Below are positions 35,120 through 45,610 of a stretch of DNA of 64,000 nt, in pieces (positions within the stretch are counted from its first letter, which is position 1; every line of letters starts with the position of its first letter). The position numbers and the translations under genes are program-made. The DNA is from Klebsiella michiganensis (GTDB lineage: Bacteria; Pseudomonadota; Gammaproteobacteria; Enterobacterales; Enterobacteriaceae): contig CP011077.1 in assembly GCA_000963575.1 (NCBI GenBank), forward strand, positions 4,030,001 through 4,094,000, read 5' to 3'. Under the pieces are notes generated by a model, which was not told the DNA's origin, did no database searches, and saw only the letters and a list, made by a program, of their open reading frames with translations.

Positions 35120-35318
35120 TCTTTGCTCCTTGAAAGATTAAAAGAGTCGGGTCTCTCTGTATCCCGGCATTATCCATCATATAACGCGAAAATGTAGCGG
35201 ATGACAAATAGATAAAACGGACTCTGTCATAGCATTACACTCTGTTATATCTAAGTTTAGCCGATATACACAACTTCAACCTGACTTTATCATTATTGAT
35301 AGTGTGTAAATGTTAGTA

Positions 35319-35344
35319 CGCCATAACTGAGAACAGTTATGGCG
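35319..35344. terminator. Hairpin between alaS and csrA
   Basis: Perfect 10-bp stem CGCCATAACT/AGTTATGGCG with a 6-nt loop, 20 bp past the alaS stop. The U-run after it on the minus strand is weak, so some read-through into csrA is likely. Confidence 0.55.
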
Positions 35345-35364
35345 CAATACACTTTTAGTTATTT

Positions 35365-37992
<2,628 letters not shown>

Positions 37993-38131
37993 AATTATCC
38001 TGGAATCAAGCTAACGAAGAGTTGTAAACCTGCCATGACGGCCGTAACGCAGACGGCTCAGGCCAGCTTACCTGGAAAAAAGTGGGAATAAGATAAGTTT
38101 TCTGGCGTGGGAAGTAAAATCCAGTGTGGCC

Positions 38132-38647
38132 CTAATCAGCAAAATTTCGCCAGATCTCCTGAATGTCTTCCATAAAGAAGCCACGATAGAGAAGAAAACG
38201 CTGCACTTTCGCCTTCGCCTGCCACTCTGTTGGCAGCGGCGTGCCAAACTTGCGTTCGGCCAGTTCACGCGCCAGTGGCTGCCAGTCAATTTCACAGGCC
38301 ATTATCGCTGACTCACCAATGGCACGTTCGATGCCCTTTTGCTTCAGTTCCTGACGAATACGCTGGGGGCCGTAACCCTTCCGGCTACGACTGGCAATAA
38401 AGCGTGACGCAAACTGAACGTCGTCCAGCCAGCGATGTTCGTAACACCAGGCGATGACTTTATCAATATCTTCCTGAGTGACCGCAGGTTCATCCTCTTT
38501 AGCAAATTTTGCCGCAAAGGCAGAAGGCGTCGCCAGCTTACGGCGCAGCTCATGTTCGCTGTGGTCACGCATGGCAAGAATACGGGTCGCCTTATCCAGA
38601 AGGCGGGCAAAAGGACTGCGGCGGGGGGAAGCGGTGTTGTCGGACAT
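38132..38647 (-). CDS. recX: RecA inhibitor RecX
   Basis: A 171-residue helical-repeat protein that caps RecA filaments. Conserved RDHSEHELRRKL (about 23-34), RFIASRSRKGYGPQRIRQEL and the C-terminal FLLYRGFFMEDIQEIWRNF. The ATG at 38647 gives the family length; the frame stays open upstream into the recA terminator. It follows recA after a hairpin and is expressed by read-through. Confidence 0.94.
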   Translation of the reverse strand: MSDNTASPRRSPFARLLDKATRILAMRDHSEHELRRKLATPSAFAAKFAKEDEPAVTQEDIDKVIAWCYEHRWLDDVQFASRFIASRSRKGYGPQRIRQELKQKGIERAIGESAIMACEIDWQPLARELAERKFGTPLPTEWQAKAKVQRFLLYRGFFMEDIQEIWRNFAD

Positions 38648-38688
38648 AAGGTCGTATGGCAAAAGTAGAGATTGGAAGAGAGAAAACA

Positions 38689-38714
38689 CAAAGGGCCGCA
38701 TTAGCAGCCCTTTG
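38689..38714 (-). terminator. Partial terminator between recA and recX
   Basis: Minus-strand stem CAAAGGGCTGC/GCGGCCCTTTG with one G-U pair and a short loop, followed by TGTGTTTTC. In E. coli a similar site lets only a few percent of recA transcripts reach recX. Confidence 0.7.
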
Positions 38715-38721
38715 TATTATT

Positions 38722-39786
38722 TTAGAAGTCTTCGTTGGTTTCGACCGCGTCTTCGTCGTGATCATCTACCGTAAAGTCCGGCGTGCTGTCCTGGTTATTC
38801 AGCAGCATTTCTCGCAGTTTTTTCTCAATTTCTTCCGCCATCGGCTTGTTCTCTTTCAGGAAGTTGCTGGCGTTTGCCTTGCCCTGACCGATTTTTTCGC
38901 CGTTGTAGCTGTACCAGGCACCCGCTTTTTCAATCAGCTTGTGCTTCACGCCCAGGTCAACCAGCTCACCGTAGAAGTTGATACCTTCGCCGTAGAGGAT
39001 CTGGAATTCGGCCTGTTTAAATGGCGCGGCAATTTTGTTTTTAACCACCTTCACGCGGGTTTCGCTACCGACGACGTTTTCGCCATCCTTCACGGCACCG
39101 ATACGACGAATGTCGAGGCGGACAGAAGCATAGAATTTCAGCGCGTTACCACCGGTTGTGGTTTCCGGGTTACCGAACATCACGCCAATTTTCATACGGA
39201 TCTGGTTGATGAAGATCAGCAGCGTATTGGACTGCTTCAGGTTACCCGCCAGCTTACGCATAGCCTGGCTCATCATACGCGCCGCAAGGCCCATATGAGA
39301 ATCACCGATTTCACCTTCGATTTCTGCTTTCGGCGTCAGCGCCGCAACGGAGTCAACGATGATGACATCAACCGCACCGGAACGTGCCAGCGCGTCACAG
39401 ATTTCCAGCGCCTGCTCACCGGTGTCCGGCTGGGAACACAGCAGGTTGTCGATATCAACGCCTAGCTTTTTGGCATATACCGGGTCCAGCGCGTGCTCGG
39501 CATCGATGAACGCACAGGTTTTACCGCCACGCTGCGCGGCAGCAATGACCTGCAGGGTCAACGTCGTTTTACCGGAAGATTCAGGCCCGTAGATTTCTAC
39601 GATACGGCCCATTGGCAGACCGCCTGCGCCCAGAGCGATATCCAGAGAAAGTGAACCGGTAGAGATCGTTTCCACGTCCATGGAACGGTCTTCACCCAAG
39701 CGCATGATGGAGCCTTTACCAAATTGCTTTTCAATCTGGCCCAGTGCTGCCGCTAACGCCTTCTGTTTGTTTTCGTCGATAGCCAT
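38722..39786 (-). CDS. recA: Recombinase RecA
   Basis: A 354-residue recombinase and SOS co-protease. Walker A GPESSGKT (67-74), MAW motif, Walker B VIIVDSVAALTP, the DNA-binding loops near GDSHMGLAARMMSQAMR and GVMFGNPETTTGG, and an acidic tail ending DEDAVETNEDF. The ATG at 39786 gives the E. coli N-terminus MAIDENKQKAL; GGAG lies just upstream. Confidence 0.98.
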   Translation of the reverse strand: MAIDENKQKALAAALGQIEKQFGKGSIMRLGEDRSMDVETISTGSLSLDIALGAGGLPMGRIVEIYGPESSGKTTLTLQVIAAAQRGGKTCAFIDAEHALDPVYAKKLGVDIDNLLCSQPDTGEQALEICDALARSGAVDVIIVDSVAALTPKAEIEGEIGDSHMGLAARMMSQAMRKLAGNLKQSNTLLIFINQIRMKIGVMFGNPETTTGGNALKFYASVRLDIRRIGAVKDGENVVGSETRVKVVKNKIAAPFKQAEFQILYGEGINFYGELVDLGVKHKLIEKAGAWYSYNGEKIGQGKANASNFLKENKPMAEEIEKKLREMLLNNQDSTPDFTVDDHDEDAVETNEDF

Positions 39787-39857
39787 TTCTACTCCTGTCA
39801 TGCTGAGCGATGCGATGATTCGCAACCCCGCGTTCTCAATACTGTTTCGTTGAGGCA

Positions 39858-39885
39858 ATTATACTGTATGGTCATACAGTATCAA
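39858..39885 (-). promoter_or_regulatory. recA promoter with LexA (SOS) box
   Basis: On the minus strand TTGATA (39885-39880), a 16-bp spacer and TATAAT (39863-39858). The spacer is itself the LexA box CTGTATGGTCATACAG; the full palindrome runs 39862-39881. LexA therefore covers both core elements, as in E. coli. Confidence 0.93.
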
Positions 39886-40381
39886 GTTTATTTTTTAGAA
39901 AATCGTCCCACAGGCTCTGCAGCGCGAATTCCGTGGCCTGGCGGCGAACGGCATCGCGATCGCCGTCAAAGCGCTGCACTTTTGCCAGCGTTCTGCCGTG
40001 CCTATCGGCGAAACCAAACCACACTGTACCGACCGGTTTTTCAGGCGTGCCGCCATCGGGCCCGGCGATACCGCTGACAGAAACCGCATAGTCCGCTTTC
40101 GCTGCGGCAAGGGCACCTTGTGCCATCTCAAGCACCACGCCTTTGCTGACGGCACCATAGGCTTCCAGCGTGGATTCATTCACGCCGATCAGCTGATGTT
40201 TGGCTTCGTTGCTGTAGGTCACAAAGCCTCGCTCAAACCAGGCAGAGCTGCCCGCAACGTCGGTAATCACTTTCGCAATCCAGCCGCCGGTACAGGATTC
40301 TGCGGTGGTCACAGTGGCCCCAAGCTGCCCAAGGGCATTCCCTACCCGCTGGCTTAGCTTAAACAATGCGCTGTCTGTCAT
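39872..40381 (-). CDS. pncC: Nicotinamide-nucleotide amidase PncC
   Basis: A 169-residue CinA C-terminal-domain enzyme that turns NMN into nicotinate mononucleotide and ammonia. Catalytic Ser is in TTAESCTGGWIAKVI (about 31-45). Conserved SVSGIAGPDGGTPEKPVGTVW follows. Compared with E. coli YgaD the tail runs on (LKNKLDTV) so that the TGA lies inside the recA SOS box. Start at 40381 chosen to match MTDSxL of E. coli. Confidence 0.93.
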   Translation of the reverse strand: MTDSALFKLSQRVGNALGQLGATVTTAESCTGGWIAKVITDVAGSSAWFERGFVTYSNEAKHQLIGVNESTLEAYGAVSKGVVLEMAQGALAAAKADYAVSVSGIAGPDGGTPEKPVGTVWFGFADRHGRTLAKVQRFDGDRDAVRRQATEFALQSLWDDFLKNKLDTV

Positions 40382-40483
40382 GCTGGCTCCGATTGTAGAC
40401 ATATCATTAGCCAACACGATAGCACTTTACGGGCGTTACAGGGGATTACATCGGGATACTCGGGAAGGCTTCCAGAAGTGGAA

Positions 40484-40503
40484 CGGCCAGCAAACGCTGG
40501 CCG
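40484..40503. terminator. Hairpin after the metal ABC operon
   Basis: Perfect 8-bp stem CGGCCAGC/GCTGGCCG with AAAC loop, 9 bp past the stop of the binding protein gene. No strong U-run. Confidence 0.6.
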
Positions 40504-40511
40504 GAGAAAAG

Positions 40512-41390
40512 CTATTTCATGCTGTCGGCGATGGTGTTCACGTTATGCTTGAACGCCTTTTCATAGGTGCTTGCCGGGCCGCCAGGGCCTGAAAGCGCCT
40601 CAGGATACAGCTCACCGCCGGGCTTAGCGCCGGTCGCGCTGGCAATTTGCTTCACCAGGCGTGGGTCGGTCTGGTTTTCGATGAAATAGGTAGAGATGTG
40701 TTCATCTTTCAGCTGTTTAATCAGAGAAGCAACGTCGCTGGCGCTGGCCTGAGCTTCCGTGGAGAAGCCCACCGGCGCCAGGAACGTGACGCCATAAGCC
40801 TCACCAAAGTAACCAAACGCATCGTGGCTGGTCAGTACCTTACGGTTAGTTTGTGGCACATCCGCGAAGCGTTTTTTCGCCCAGCTATCGAGCTGCTTCA
40901 GGCGGGCAGCATAACTATCGCCACTTTTGCGGATCGCCGCCGCGTCCTGCGGGTCGGCAGCAGCCAGCGCCGCGGTAATATTTTCCGCATAAACCGCTCC
41001 GTTTGCCGCACTGTTCCACGCATGTGGGTCAGTAATAGATTTACCGTCTTCTTCCATGCTGCGGGTGTTAATCCCCTGGGAAGCCACGATAACTTTGCCT
41101 TTGTAGCCGGACGCCGTTACCAGGCGATCCATCCACCCTTCCATACCGAGCCCGCTCACAATCACCACATCCGCGTTACGCAACGCGACGCTGTCTTTCG
41201 GCGATGGTTCAAAGCTATGCGGGTCACCATCCGGCCCAACCAGGCTGGTAACTTTGACATGGTCGCCGCCAACCTGTTTAGCCATGTCAGCCAGCACGGT
41301 AAAACTTGCCACTACATTCAGCGTTTTCGCCGCAGCCATCTGGCTGGAGAGCGCCATAGCCAGCGCAATACCTATCCCTAAACGTTTCAT
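40512..41390 (-). CDS. Metal-binding ABC substrate protein (ZnuA/TroA family)
   Basis: A 292-residue periplasmic protein with a signal peptide cleaved near MAAA-KTL (residue 22). Cluster A-I features: GDPHSFEPSPKD (metal His near 59), DPHAWNSAANG (second His near 124), TSHDAFGYFGEAYG (third His near 190) and IENQTDPRLVKQ (acidic ligand). Three His plus an acid fits Zn or Mn. There is no long His-rich loop as in ZnuA. Last gene of a four-ORF operon. Confidence 0.88.
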   Translation of the reverse strand: MKRLGIGIALAMALSSQMAAAKTLNVVASFTVLADMAKQVGGDHVKVTSLVGPDGDPHSFEPSPKDSVALRNADVVIVSGLGMEGWMDRLVTASGYKGKVIVASQGINTRSMEEDGKSITDPHAWNSAANGAVYAENITAALAAADPQDAAAIRKSGDSYAARLKQLDSWAKKRFADVPQTNRKVLTSHDAFGYFGEAYGVTFLAPVGFSTEAQASASDVASLIKQLKDEHISTYFIENQTDPRLVKQIASATGAKPGGELYPEALSGPGGPASTYEKAFKHNVNTIADSMK

Positions 41391-42271
41391 TTAACCCCCT
41401 TCATGATTGCCAATTTCCGACGCAGCAGGCTCCCTGCAAGCACGCTGCGCGGTCCGAAAAGTATTGAGATAAAGAATGCTACGCTCGCGGTAAGCACAAT
41501 GGCCGGCCCGGCGGGTAAGGAGGCGTAGAAAGACCACACCAGCCCTAACCAGGCGCAAATCAGGCCACACACTACGGCAAGCGCAATCGATCCTGGCAGC
41601 GTCTTAGCCCAGCAGCGCGCGGCAATGGCGGGCAGCATCATGAGGCCGACGGACATTAATGTGCCAAGAATTTGGAAGCCAGCCACGAGGTTCAGCACCA
41701 GCAGCGCCAAAAATGTGCCGTGGATCAGCGACGGCAGCAGCCGGTTATTCACTTGTAAAAAGCTGCGGTCGAACGACTCCAGCACCAGGCCACGATAAAG
41801 AAGCGCAAGCGCTATCAGCGTGACGCTAGCAATGAGTCCAACAAACTTAATGGCCTCGCCATCAACGGCGAGAATCGAACCAAACAACAGGTGCAGGAGG
41901 TCCACGCTCGAACCGCGCAAAGAAATCAGCGTCACGCCGAGCGCCAGCGAACCAAGGTAGAATCCGGCAAAGCTGGCATCTTCTTTTAACGGCGTCCGGG
42001 CGCTAACCCAGCCGGAAAGTAAGGCCACCAGAACGCCAGCCACAAACCCACCGATACCCATCGCCACCAGCGACATGCCGGCAACCAGATAGCCCACGGC
42101 AACGCCGGGCAAAATAGCGTGAGAAAGCGCATCCCCCACCAGACTCATGCGGCGCAGCAGCAAAAATATCCCCAACGGAACGGTGCTGAGGGAAAGCGAA
42201 AGGCAGGCCACCAGCGCGCGACGCATAAAGCCGTAAGCCACAAAAGGCTCAATAAAAAGGTGATAAATCAT
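41387..42271 (-). CDS. Metal ABC transporter permease (ZnuB/SitD family)
   Basis: A 294-residue membrane protein with eight or nine hydrophobic helices. Family motifs include GDALSHAILPGVAVGYLVAG (about 46-65) and GTLMSVGLMMLPAIAAR (coupling region). It overlaps both neighbours by 4 nt (ATGA type), so the operon is translationally coupled. Inner membrane. Confidence 0.9.
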   Translation of the reverse strand: MIYHLFIEPFVAYGFMRRALVACLSLSLSTVPLGIFLLLRRMSLVGDALSHAILPGVAVGYLVAGMSLVAMGIGGFVAGVLVALLSGWVSARTPLKEDASFAGFYLGSLALGVTLISLRGSSVDLLHLLFGSILAVDGEAIKFVGLIASVTLIALALLYRGLVLESFDRSFLQVNNRLLPSLIHGTFLALLVLNLVAGFQILGTLMSVGLMMLPAIAARCWAKTLPGSIALAVVCGLICAWLGLVWSFYASLPAGPAIVLTASVAFFISILFGPRSVLAGSLLRRKLAIMKGVK

Positions 42272-42963
42272 GCGGTTTGTACCAGCCGTGGGCGAAAGGA
42301 AGCGTATTGCGCTAAGGCTTCGTCGGCGTTACCCCACTGGTAGCCATCCGACGTGAGCAGCAAGACCTCTGGAAAGTGGCGGCGCACCAGCTCGTTGTTA
42401 TGCAGCACGCTGATAAGCGTCTTTCCATCCCGATGCATCTGGCAGATGAGTTCCATTAAAAATTCGCTGGTCTGCGCATCCACCCCGGTGAACGGTTCGT
42501 CAAGCAGTACCAGCGGCGCATCCTGAACCAGCAGACGGGCAAATAGCATGCGCTGAAACTGCCCCCCGGAAAGCACATCAATCGGTCGCAGGTAGTGTTC
42601 ACTTAAACCCACGCGCTCAATCGCCTCCATCACTCGCTCACGGTGCTGACGACGAAGACCGGAAAACAGCCCACGTCCCGGCCAGCTTCCCATGCACACT
42701 ACGTCATAAACCGTGGCGGGAAACTGCCGATCCATCTCTCCCAGCTGCGGCAGCCAGGCAATACGCGGGCGCATATTGTCCTGAAACTTTACGCTACCGG
42801 AAATAGGAGGCAGCAGCCCGGCCAGAGTTTTTAACAGCGTCGATTTACCGCAGCCGTTCGCCCCGATCACCGCCGTCATGCTGCCACGCCGGAACTGGCC
42901 GCTGAGGGCCGACACAACCACGTTGCCGTAATAGCCCAGCTCGAGATTCTGCAATTCGATCAT
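42268..42963 (-). CDS. Metal ABC transporter ATPase (ZnuC-like)
   Basis: A 231-residue nucleotide-binding subunit. Walker A GANGCGKST (about 33-41), signature LSGGQFQRMLFARLL, Walker B PLVLLDEPFTG and H-loop SVLHNNE. The ATG at 42963 overlaps the stop of the small ORF upstream. The usual Asp after the Walker B Glu region and signature are intact. Confidence 0.92.
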   Translation of the reverse strand: MIELQNLELGYYGNVVVSALSGQFRRGSMTAVIGANGCGKSTLLKTLAGLLPPISGSVKFQDNMRPRIAWLPQLGEMDRQFPATVYDVVCMGSWPGRGLFSGLRRQHRERVMEAIERVGLSEHYLRPIDVLSGGQFQRMLFARLLVQDAPLVLLDEPFTGVDAQTSEFLMELICQMHRDGKTLISVLHNNELVRRHFPEVLLLTSDGYQWGNADEALAQYASFRPRLVQTA

Positions 42964-43079
42964 GGCAGGATAACCGCCCAGTGAATGGCGCCCCACAGGC
43001 CGAGGATCAGCAGCGCGACAAGGGCCACGCGAAGCAGCCCGGAAAGGCTAAACAGTGAAGAGGGAGCTACAACAGACAT
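42960..43079 (-). CDS. Small single-helix membrane peptide leading the metal ABC operon
   Basis: A 39-residue frame starting MSVVAPSSLFSLSGLLRVAL and ending in AVILP. Residues 13-36 make one clear membrane helix. Its TGA overlaps the ATG of the ABC ATPase (ATGA), the same coupling as between the other genes, which argues for real translation. The ribosome site is weak (GGTG). It could be a subunit, or a leader whose translation sets expression of the operon. I do not know a named family for it. Confidence 0.6.
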   Translation of the reverse strand: MSVVAPSSLFSLSGLLRVALVALLILGLWGAIHWAVILP

Positions 43080-43099
43080 ACCGGCACCAATATTGTTTC

Positions 43100-43112
43100 G
43101 TTATAACATAAC
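43100..43112. promoter_or_regulatory. Candidate Zur box
   Basis: GTTATAACATAAC has outer halves GTTAT/ATAAC and differs from the enterobacterial Zur core GTTATAATATAAC at two central bases. It lies 21 bp upstream of the small ORF of the ABC operon, where a repressor site is expected. It supports zinc as the substrate. Confidence 0.55.
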
Positions 43113-43285
43113 ATAATCTACCCGATAGCCCTTGTAAATTTCTGTTTTACACCTCGGCATAAACGAACCCTCAATCGTTCTCTTTTTTACTCCCCACCCG
43201 TAAAGCAAAAGTTTCACCGGTCCTTTCACATGCCAAAACCTTTTATATCGATGGATTTATATTCCACAATAAGACCCAAATCGGC

Positions 43286-43438
43286 TTTGACAGGCTGCTG
43301 GTAAGCGTCGATGGTAGCGATCTCAACGCCGGGGTCACGACCTATAACGAGGTTTACACCGACAGCGGCATTAGCCATGAATTTCTCACCGCGCTGCGTG
43401 AAAAGGCGTGAAAGTGATTGCCACCGGAGAAGAAGATG
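43286..43438 (+). pseudogene. srlR: Remnant of sorbitol operon repressor srlR (gutR)
   Basis: Translation from 43286 gives [20 protein letters not shown] then NEVYT, matching the middle of E. coli SrlR ([25 protein letters not shown]). It jumps directly to DSGISHEFLTALREKA, matching SrlR's end (DAGIDPAFRQALEEKG). So about 45 residues are deleted internally. A TGA follows at 43409, and a one-base shift restores VKVIATGEEDE, like SrlR's DVIITGESNE. The HTH half is absent. It lies directly before gutQ as in E. coli, a scar of a lost srl operon. Confidence 0.8.
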
Positions 43439-44398
43439 AATCAACGAATGATTAACGCCGCACGAGAAACCCTGCTGCTGGAATTACAGGAGGCGAGCCG
43501 CCTGCCGGACAGACTTGGAGAAGGTTTTGTTGCCGCAGCCAGCGCCGTACTCGCCTGCCAGGGGAAAGTGATTGTTTCCGGCATGGGCAAGTCCGGGCAT
43601 ATCGGGAAGAAAATCGCCGCCACGTTTGCCATCACCGGCACACCAGCCTTCTTCGTTCACCCTGCCGAAGCGTTACACGGCGATCTGGGGATGATCGAAA
43701 GCCGCGACATCCTGCTGTTTATCTCCTATTCCGGCCATGCGAAAGAGCTGGATTTAATTATTCCTCGCCTGCAGGAAAAGGCCGTGACGTTGATTGCCAT
43801 TACCGGCAAAGCGCAGTCGCCGCTGGCGAAGGCGGCCTTTGCCACGCTGGATATTTCAGTTGAGCGCGAAGCCTGCCCGATGCGCCTTGCGCCGACTTCC
43901 AGCGCGGTGAATACGTTAATGATGGGGGATGCGCTGGCTATGGCGGTGATGCAGGAGCGTGGCTTCAATGAAGAGGATTTTGCACGTTCACACCCGGCCG
44001 GTGCGTTAGGCGCACGTTTGTTAAACCGGGTTCATCACCTGATGCGCACCGGCGAACAACTCCCGCAGGTGGCGGATAGTGCCTCCGTAATGGACGCCAT
44101 GCTGGAGCTAAGCCGCACAGGGCTGGGGCTGGTTGCCGTCTGTGACAAAACGCAGCAAGTTGCAGGGGTCTTTACCGATGGCGACCTGCGCCGCTGGCTG
44201 GTGGGCGGCGGTAAACTGGAAGCCGGGATCAACGACGCCATGACGAAGAGTGGCACGGTGCTGAACGCGGAAACCCGGGCGATAGACGCCCAAGAGGTGC
44301 TGATGAAAAAACGCATTAGCGCGGCGCCGGTCGTGGATGAAAGCGGCAGGCTGCTTGGGGCCATTAACCTGCATGATTTTCATCAGGCAGGGATTTGA
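43436..44398 (+). CDS. gutQ: Arabinose-5-phosphate isomerase GutQ
   Basis: A 320-residue enzyme converting ribulose-5-phosphate to arabinose-5-phosphate. SIS domain (residues 30-175, SGMGKSGHIGKKIAATFAIT and SYSGHAKELD) followed by two CBS domains (about 205-320). The ATG at 43436 aligns residue for residue with the E. coli start and has GGAGA upstream. In E. coli it is the last gene of the srl operon; here that operon is gone but gutQ is intact, so it must have another promoter. Confidence 0.93.
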   Translation: MNQRMINAARETLLLELQEASRLPDRLGEGFVAAASAVLACQGKVIVSGMGKSGHIGKKIAATFAITGTPAFFVHPAEALHGDLGMIESRDILLFISYSGHAKELDLIIPRLQEKAVTLIAITGKAQSPLAKAAFATLDISVEREACPMRLAPTSSAVNTLMMGDALAMAVMQERGFNEEDFARSHPAGALGARLLNRVHHLMRTGEQLPQVADSASVMDAMLELSRTGLGLVAVCDKTQQVAGVFTDGDLRRWLVGGGKLEAGINDAMTKSGTVLNAETRAIDAQEVLMKKRISAAPVVDESGRLLGAINLHDFHQAGI

Positions 44399-44406
44399 TA
44401 GCCGTC

Positions 44407-44434
44407 TCTGTCGCCCCCAAATGAGGGCGACAGA
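44407..44434. terminator. Bidirectional terminator between gutQ and mltB
   Basis: 10-bp perfect stem TCTGTCGCCC/GGGCGACAGA, 8-nt loop, between convergent genes. Confidence 0.7.
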
Positions 44435-44439
44435 ACGCT

Positions 44440-45516
44440 TTACTGAACGCGAGCCAGCGCTACGGCCTGGCCTAATTGCCACACCGCCATCGCATAATGG
44501 GTGCTGTGGTTGTAGCGGGTAATGGCGTAAAAGTTTGGCAGCCCGTACCAGTACTGGTAACGGTCGCCCATATCCAGGCGCAGCAGGCTCACTTCCTGAT
44601 GATTGCCCAAAGAGCCCTGTGGACTCAGGCCAGATTGCCCCAGCGCCGCCACGGAGTATTTGGTGTTGAAGCCGTTAGCCAGCCCCGGCACCTGACCATT
44701 GGCCGGCACGGCAACCATGTCGCCCTTCTCCCAGCCGTGCGCTTTGAAATAGTTCGCCACGCTGCCAATAGCATCTTCCGGATCCCACAGGTTTACGTGG
44801 CCGTCGCCGTTGAAGTCCACCGCGTACTCTTTAAATGAAGACGGCATAAACTGCCCGTAGCCCATTGCCCCGGCGAAGGAGCCTTTCAGCGCCAACGGAT
44901 CGTCCCCTTCATTACGCGCCATCAGCAGGAAGGTTTCCAGCTCGCCCGCAAAGTATTGCGCGCGGCGCGGGTAGGCAAAAGCAAGCGTCGCCAGAGCATC
45001 TACAATGCGCGTTTTCCCCATTACGCGGCCCCAGCGGGTTTCAACCCCGATGATCCCGACGATGATTTCCGGCGGCACACCATAAACCTGGTACGCGCGG
45101 TTCAGGGCCGATTCATACTGATTCCAGAACTTAACGCCGTTTTGTACGTTATCCGGCGTGATAAATTTAGCCCGATAGCGTAACCATGCCCCGTTCGGCC
45201 CGGCAGGTGGCGCCGTCGTCGGAGCCTGCTGATCCATCAGGCGCAGCACGTAGTCCAGACGTTTAGCCTGGGACAACACTTCATGCAGCTGGCGACGGTC
45301 GAAACCATGGTCATTCACCATTTTGTCGATGAATTTCTCTGCTTCCGGGTTGTAGGCAAAGTCACCGGTTTGCATGAAAACATCGTGCTGCGGCTGCAGC
45401 AGGAAACCGCCCGACGGCGTACCGCTGGTTGTCTGCTGCTCGGCGGTTTTCGGCTTACTGCTACAGGCGGAGAGTAAAACCAGCATAGGAAGAAGTGCTG
45501 CGGCTGAATAACGCAT
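44440..45516 (-). CDS. mltB: Membrane-bound lytic murein transglycosylase B
   Basis: A 358-residue outer-membrane lipoprotein. Lipobox LLSAC (Cys18). The SLT-B domain has the catalytic Glu in GIIGVETRWGR (near 160) and GAMGYGQFMPSSFKEYAVDF, then an EF-hand-like DFNGDGHVNLWDPEDA. It cleaves glycan strands to 1,6-anhydro-muropeptides. In E. coli mltB is directly next to pncC; here the ABC operon, srlR scar and gutQ lie between. Confidence 0.95.
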   Translation of the reverse strand: MRYSAAALLPMLVLLSACSSKPKTAEQQTTSGTPSGGFLLQPQHDVFMQTGDFAYNPEAEKFIDKMVNDHGFDRRQLHEVLSQAKRLDYVLRLMDQQAPTTAPPAGPNGAWLRYRAKFITPDNVQNGVKFWNQYESALNRAYQVYGVPPEIIVGIIGVETRWGRVMGKTRIVDALATLAFAYPRRAQYFAGELETFLLMARNEGDDPLALKGSFAGAMGYGQFMPSSFKEYAVDFNGDGHVNLWDPEDAIGSVANYFKAHGWEKGDMVAVPANGQVPGLANGFNTKYSVAALGQSGLSPQGSLGNHQEVSLLRLDMGDRYQYWYGLPNFYAITRYNHSTHYAMAVWQLGQAVALARVQ

Positions 45517-45610
45517 CTGATGGGCTGTCCCTGTGAATGTTCGCGAAAGTTTCGCAATAATGGTAATCCATAATCACTCATCTGAGTATGCCCCTCGCGC
45601 CCTTCTGCCG

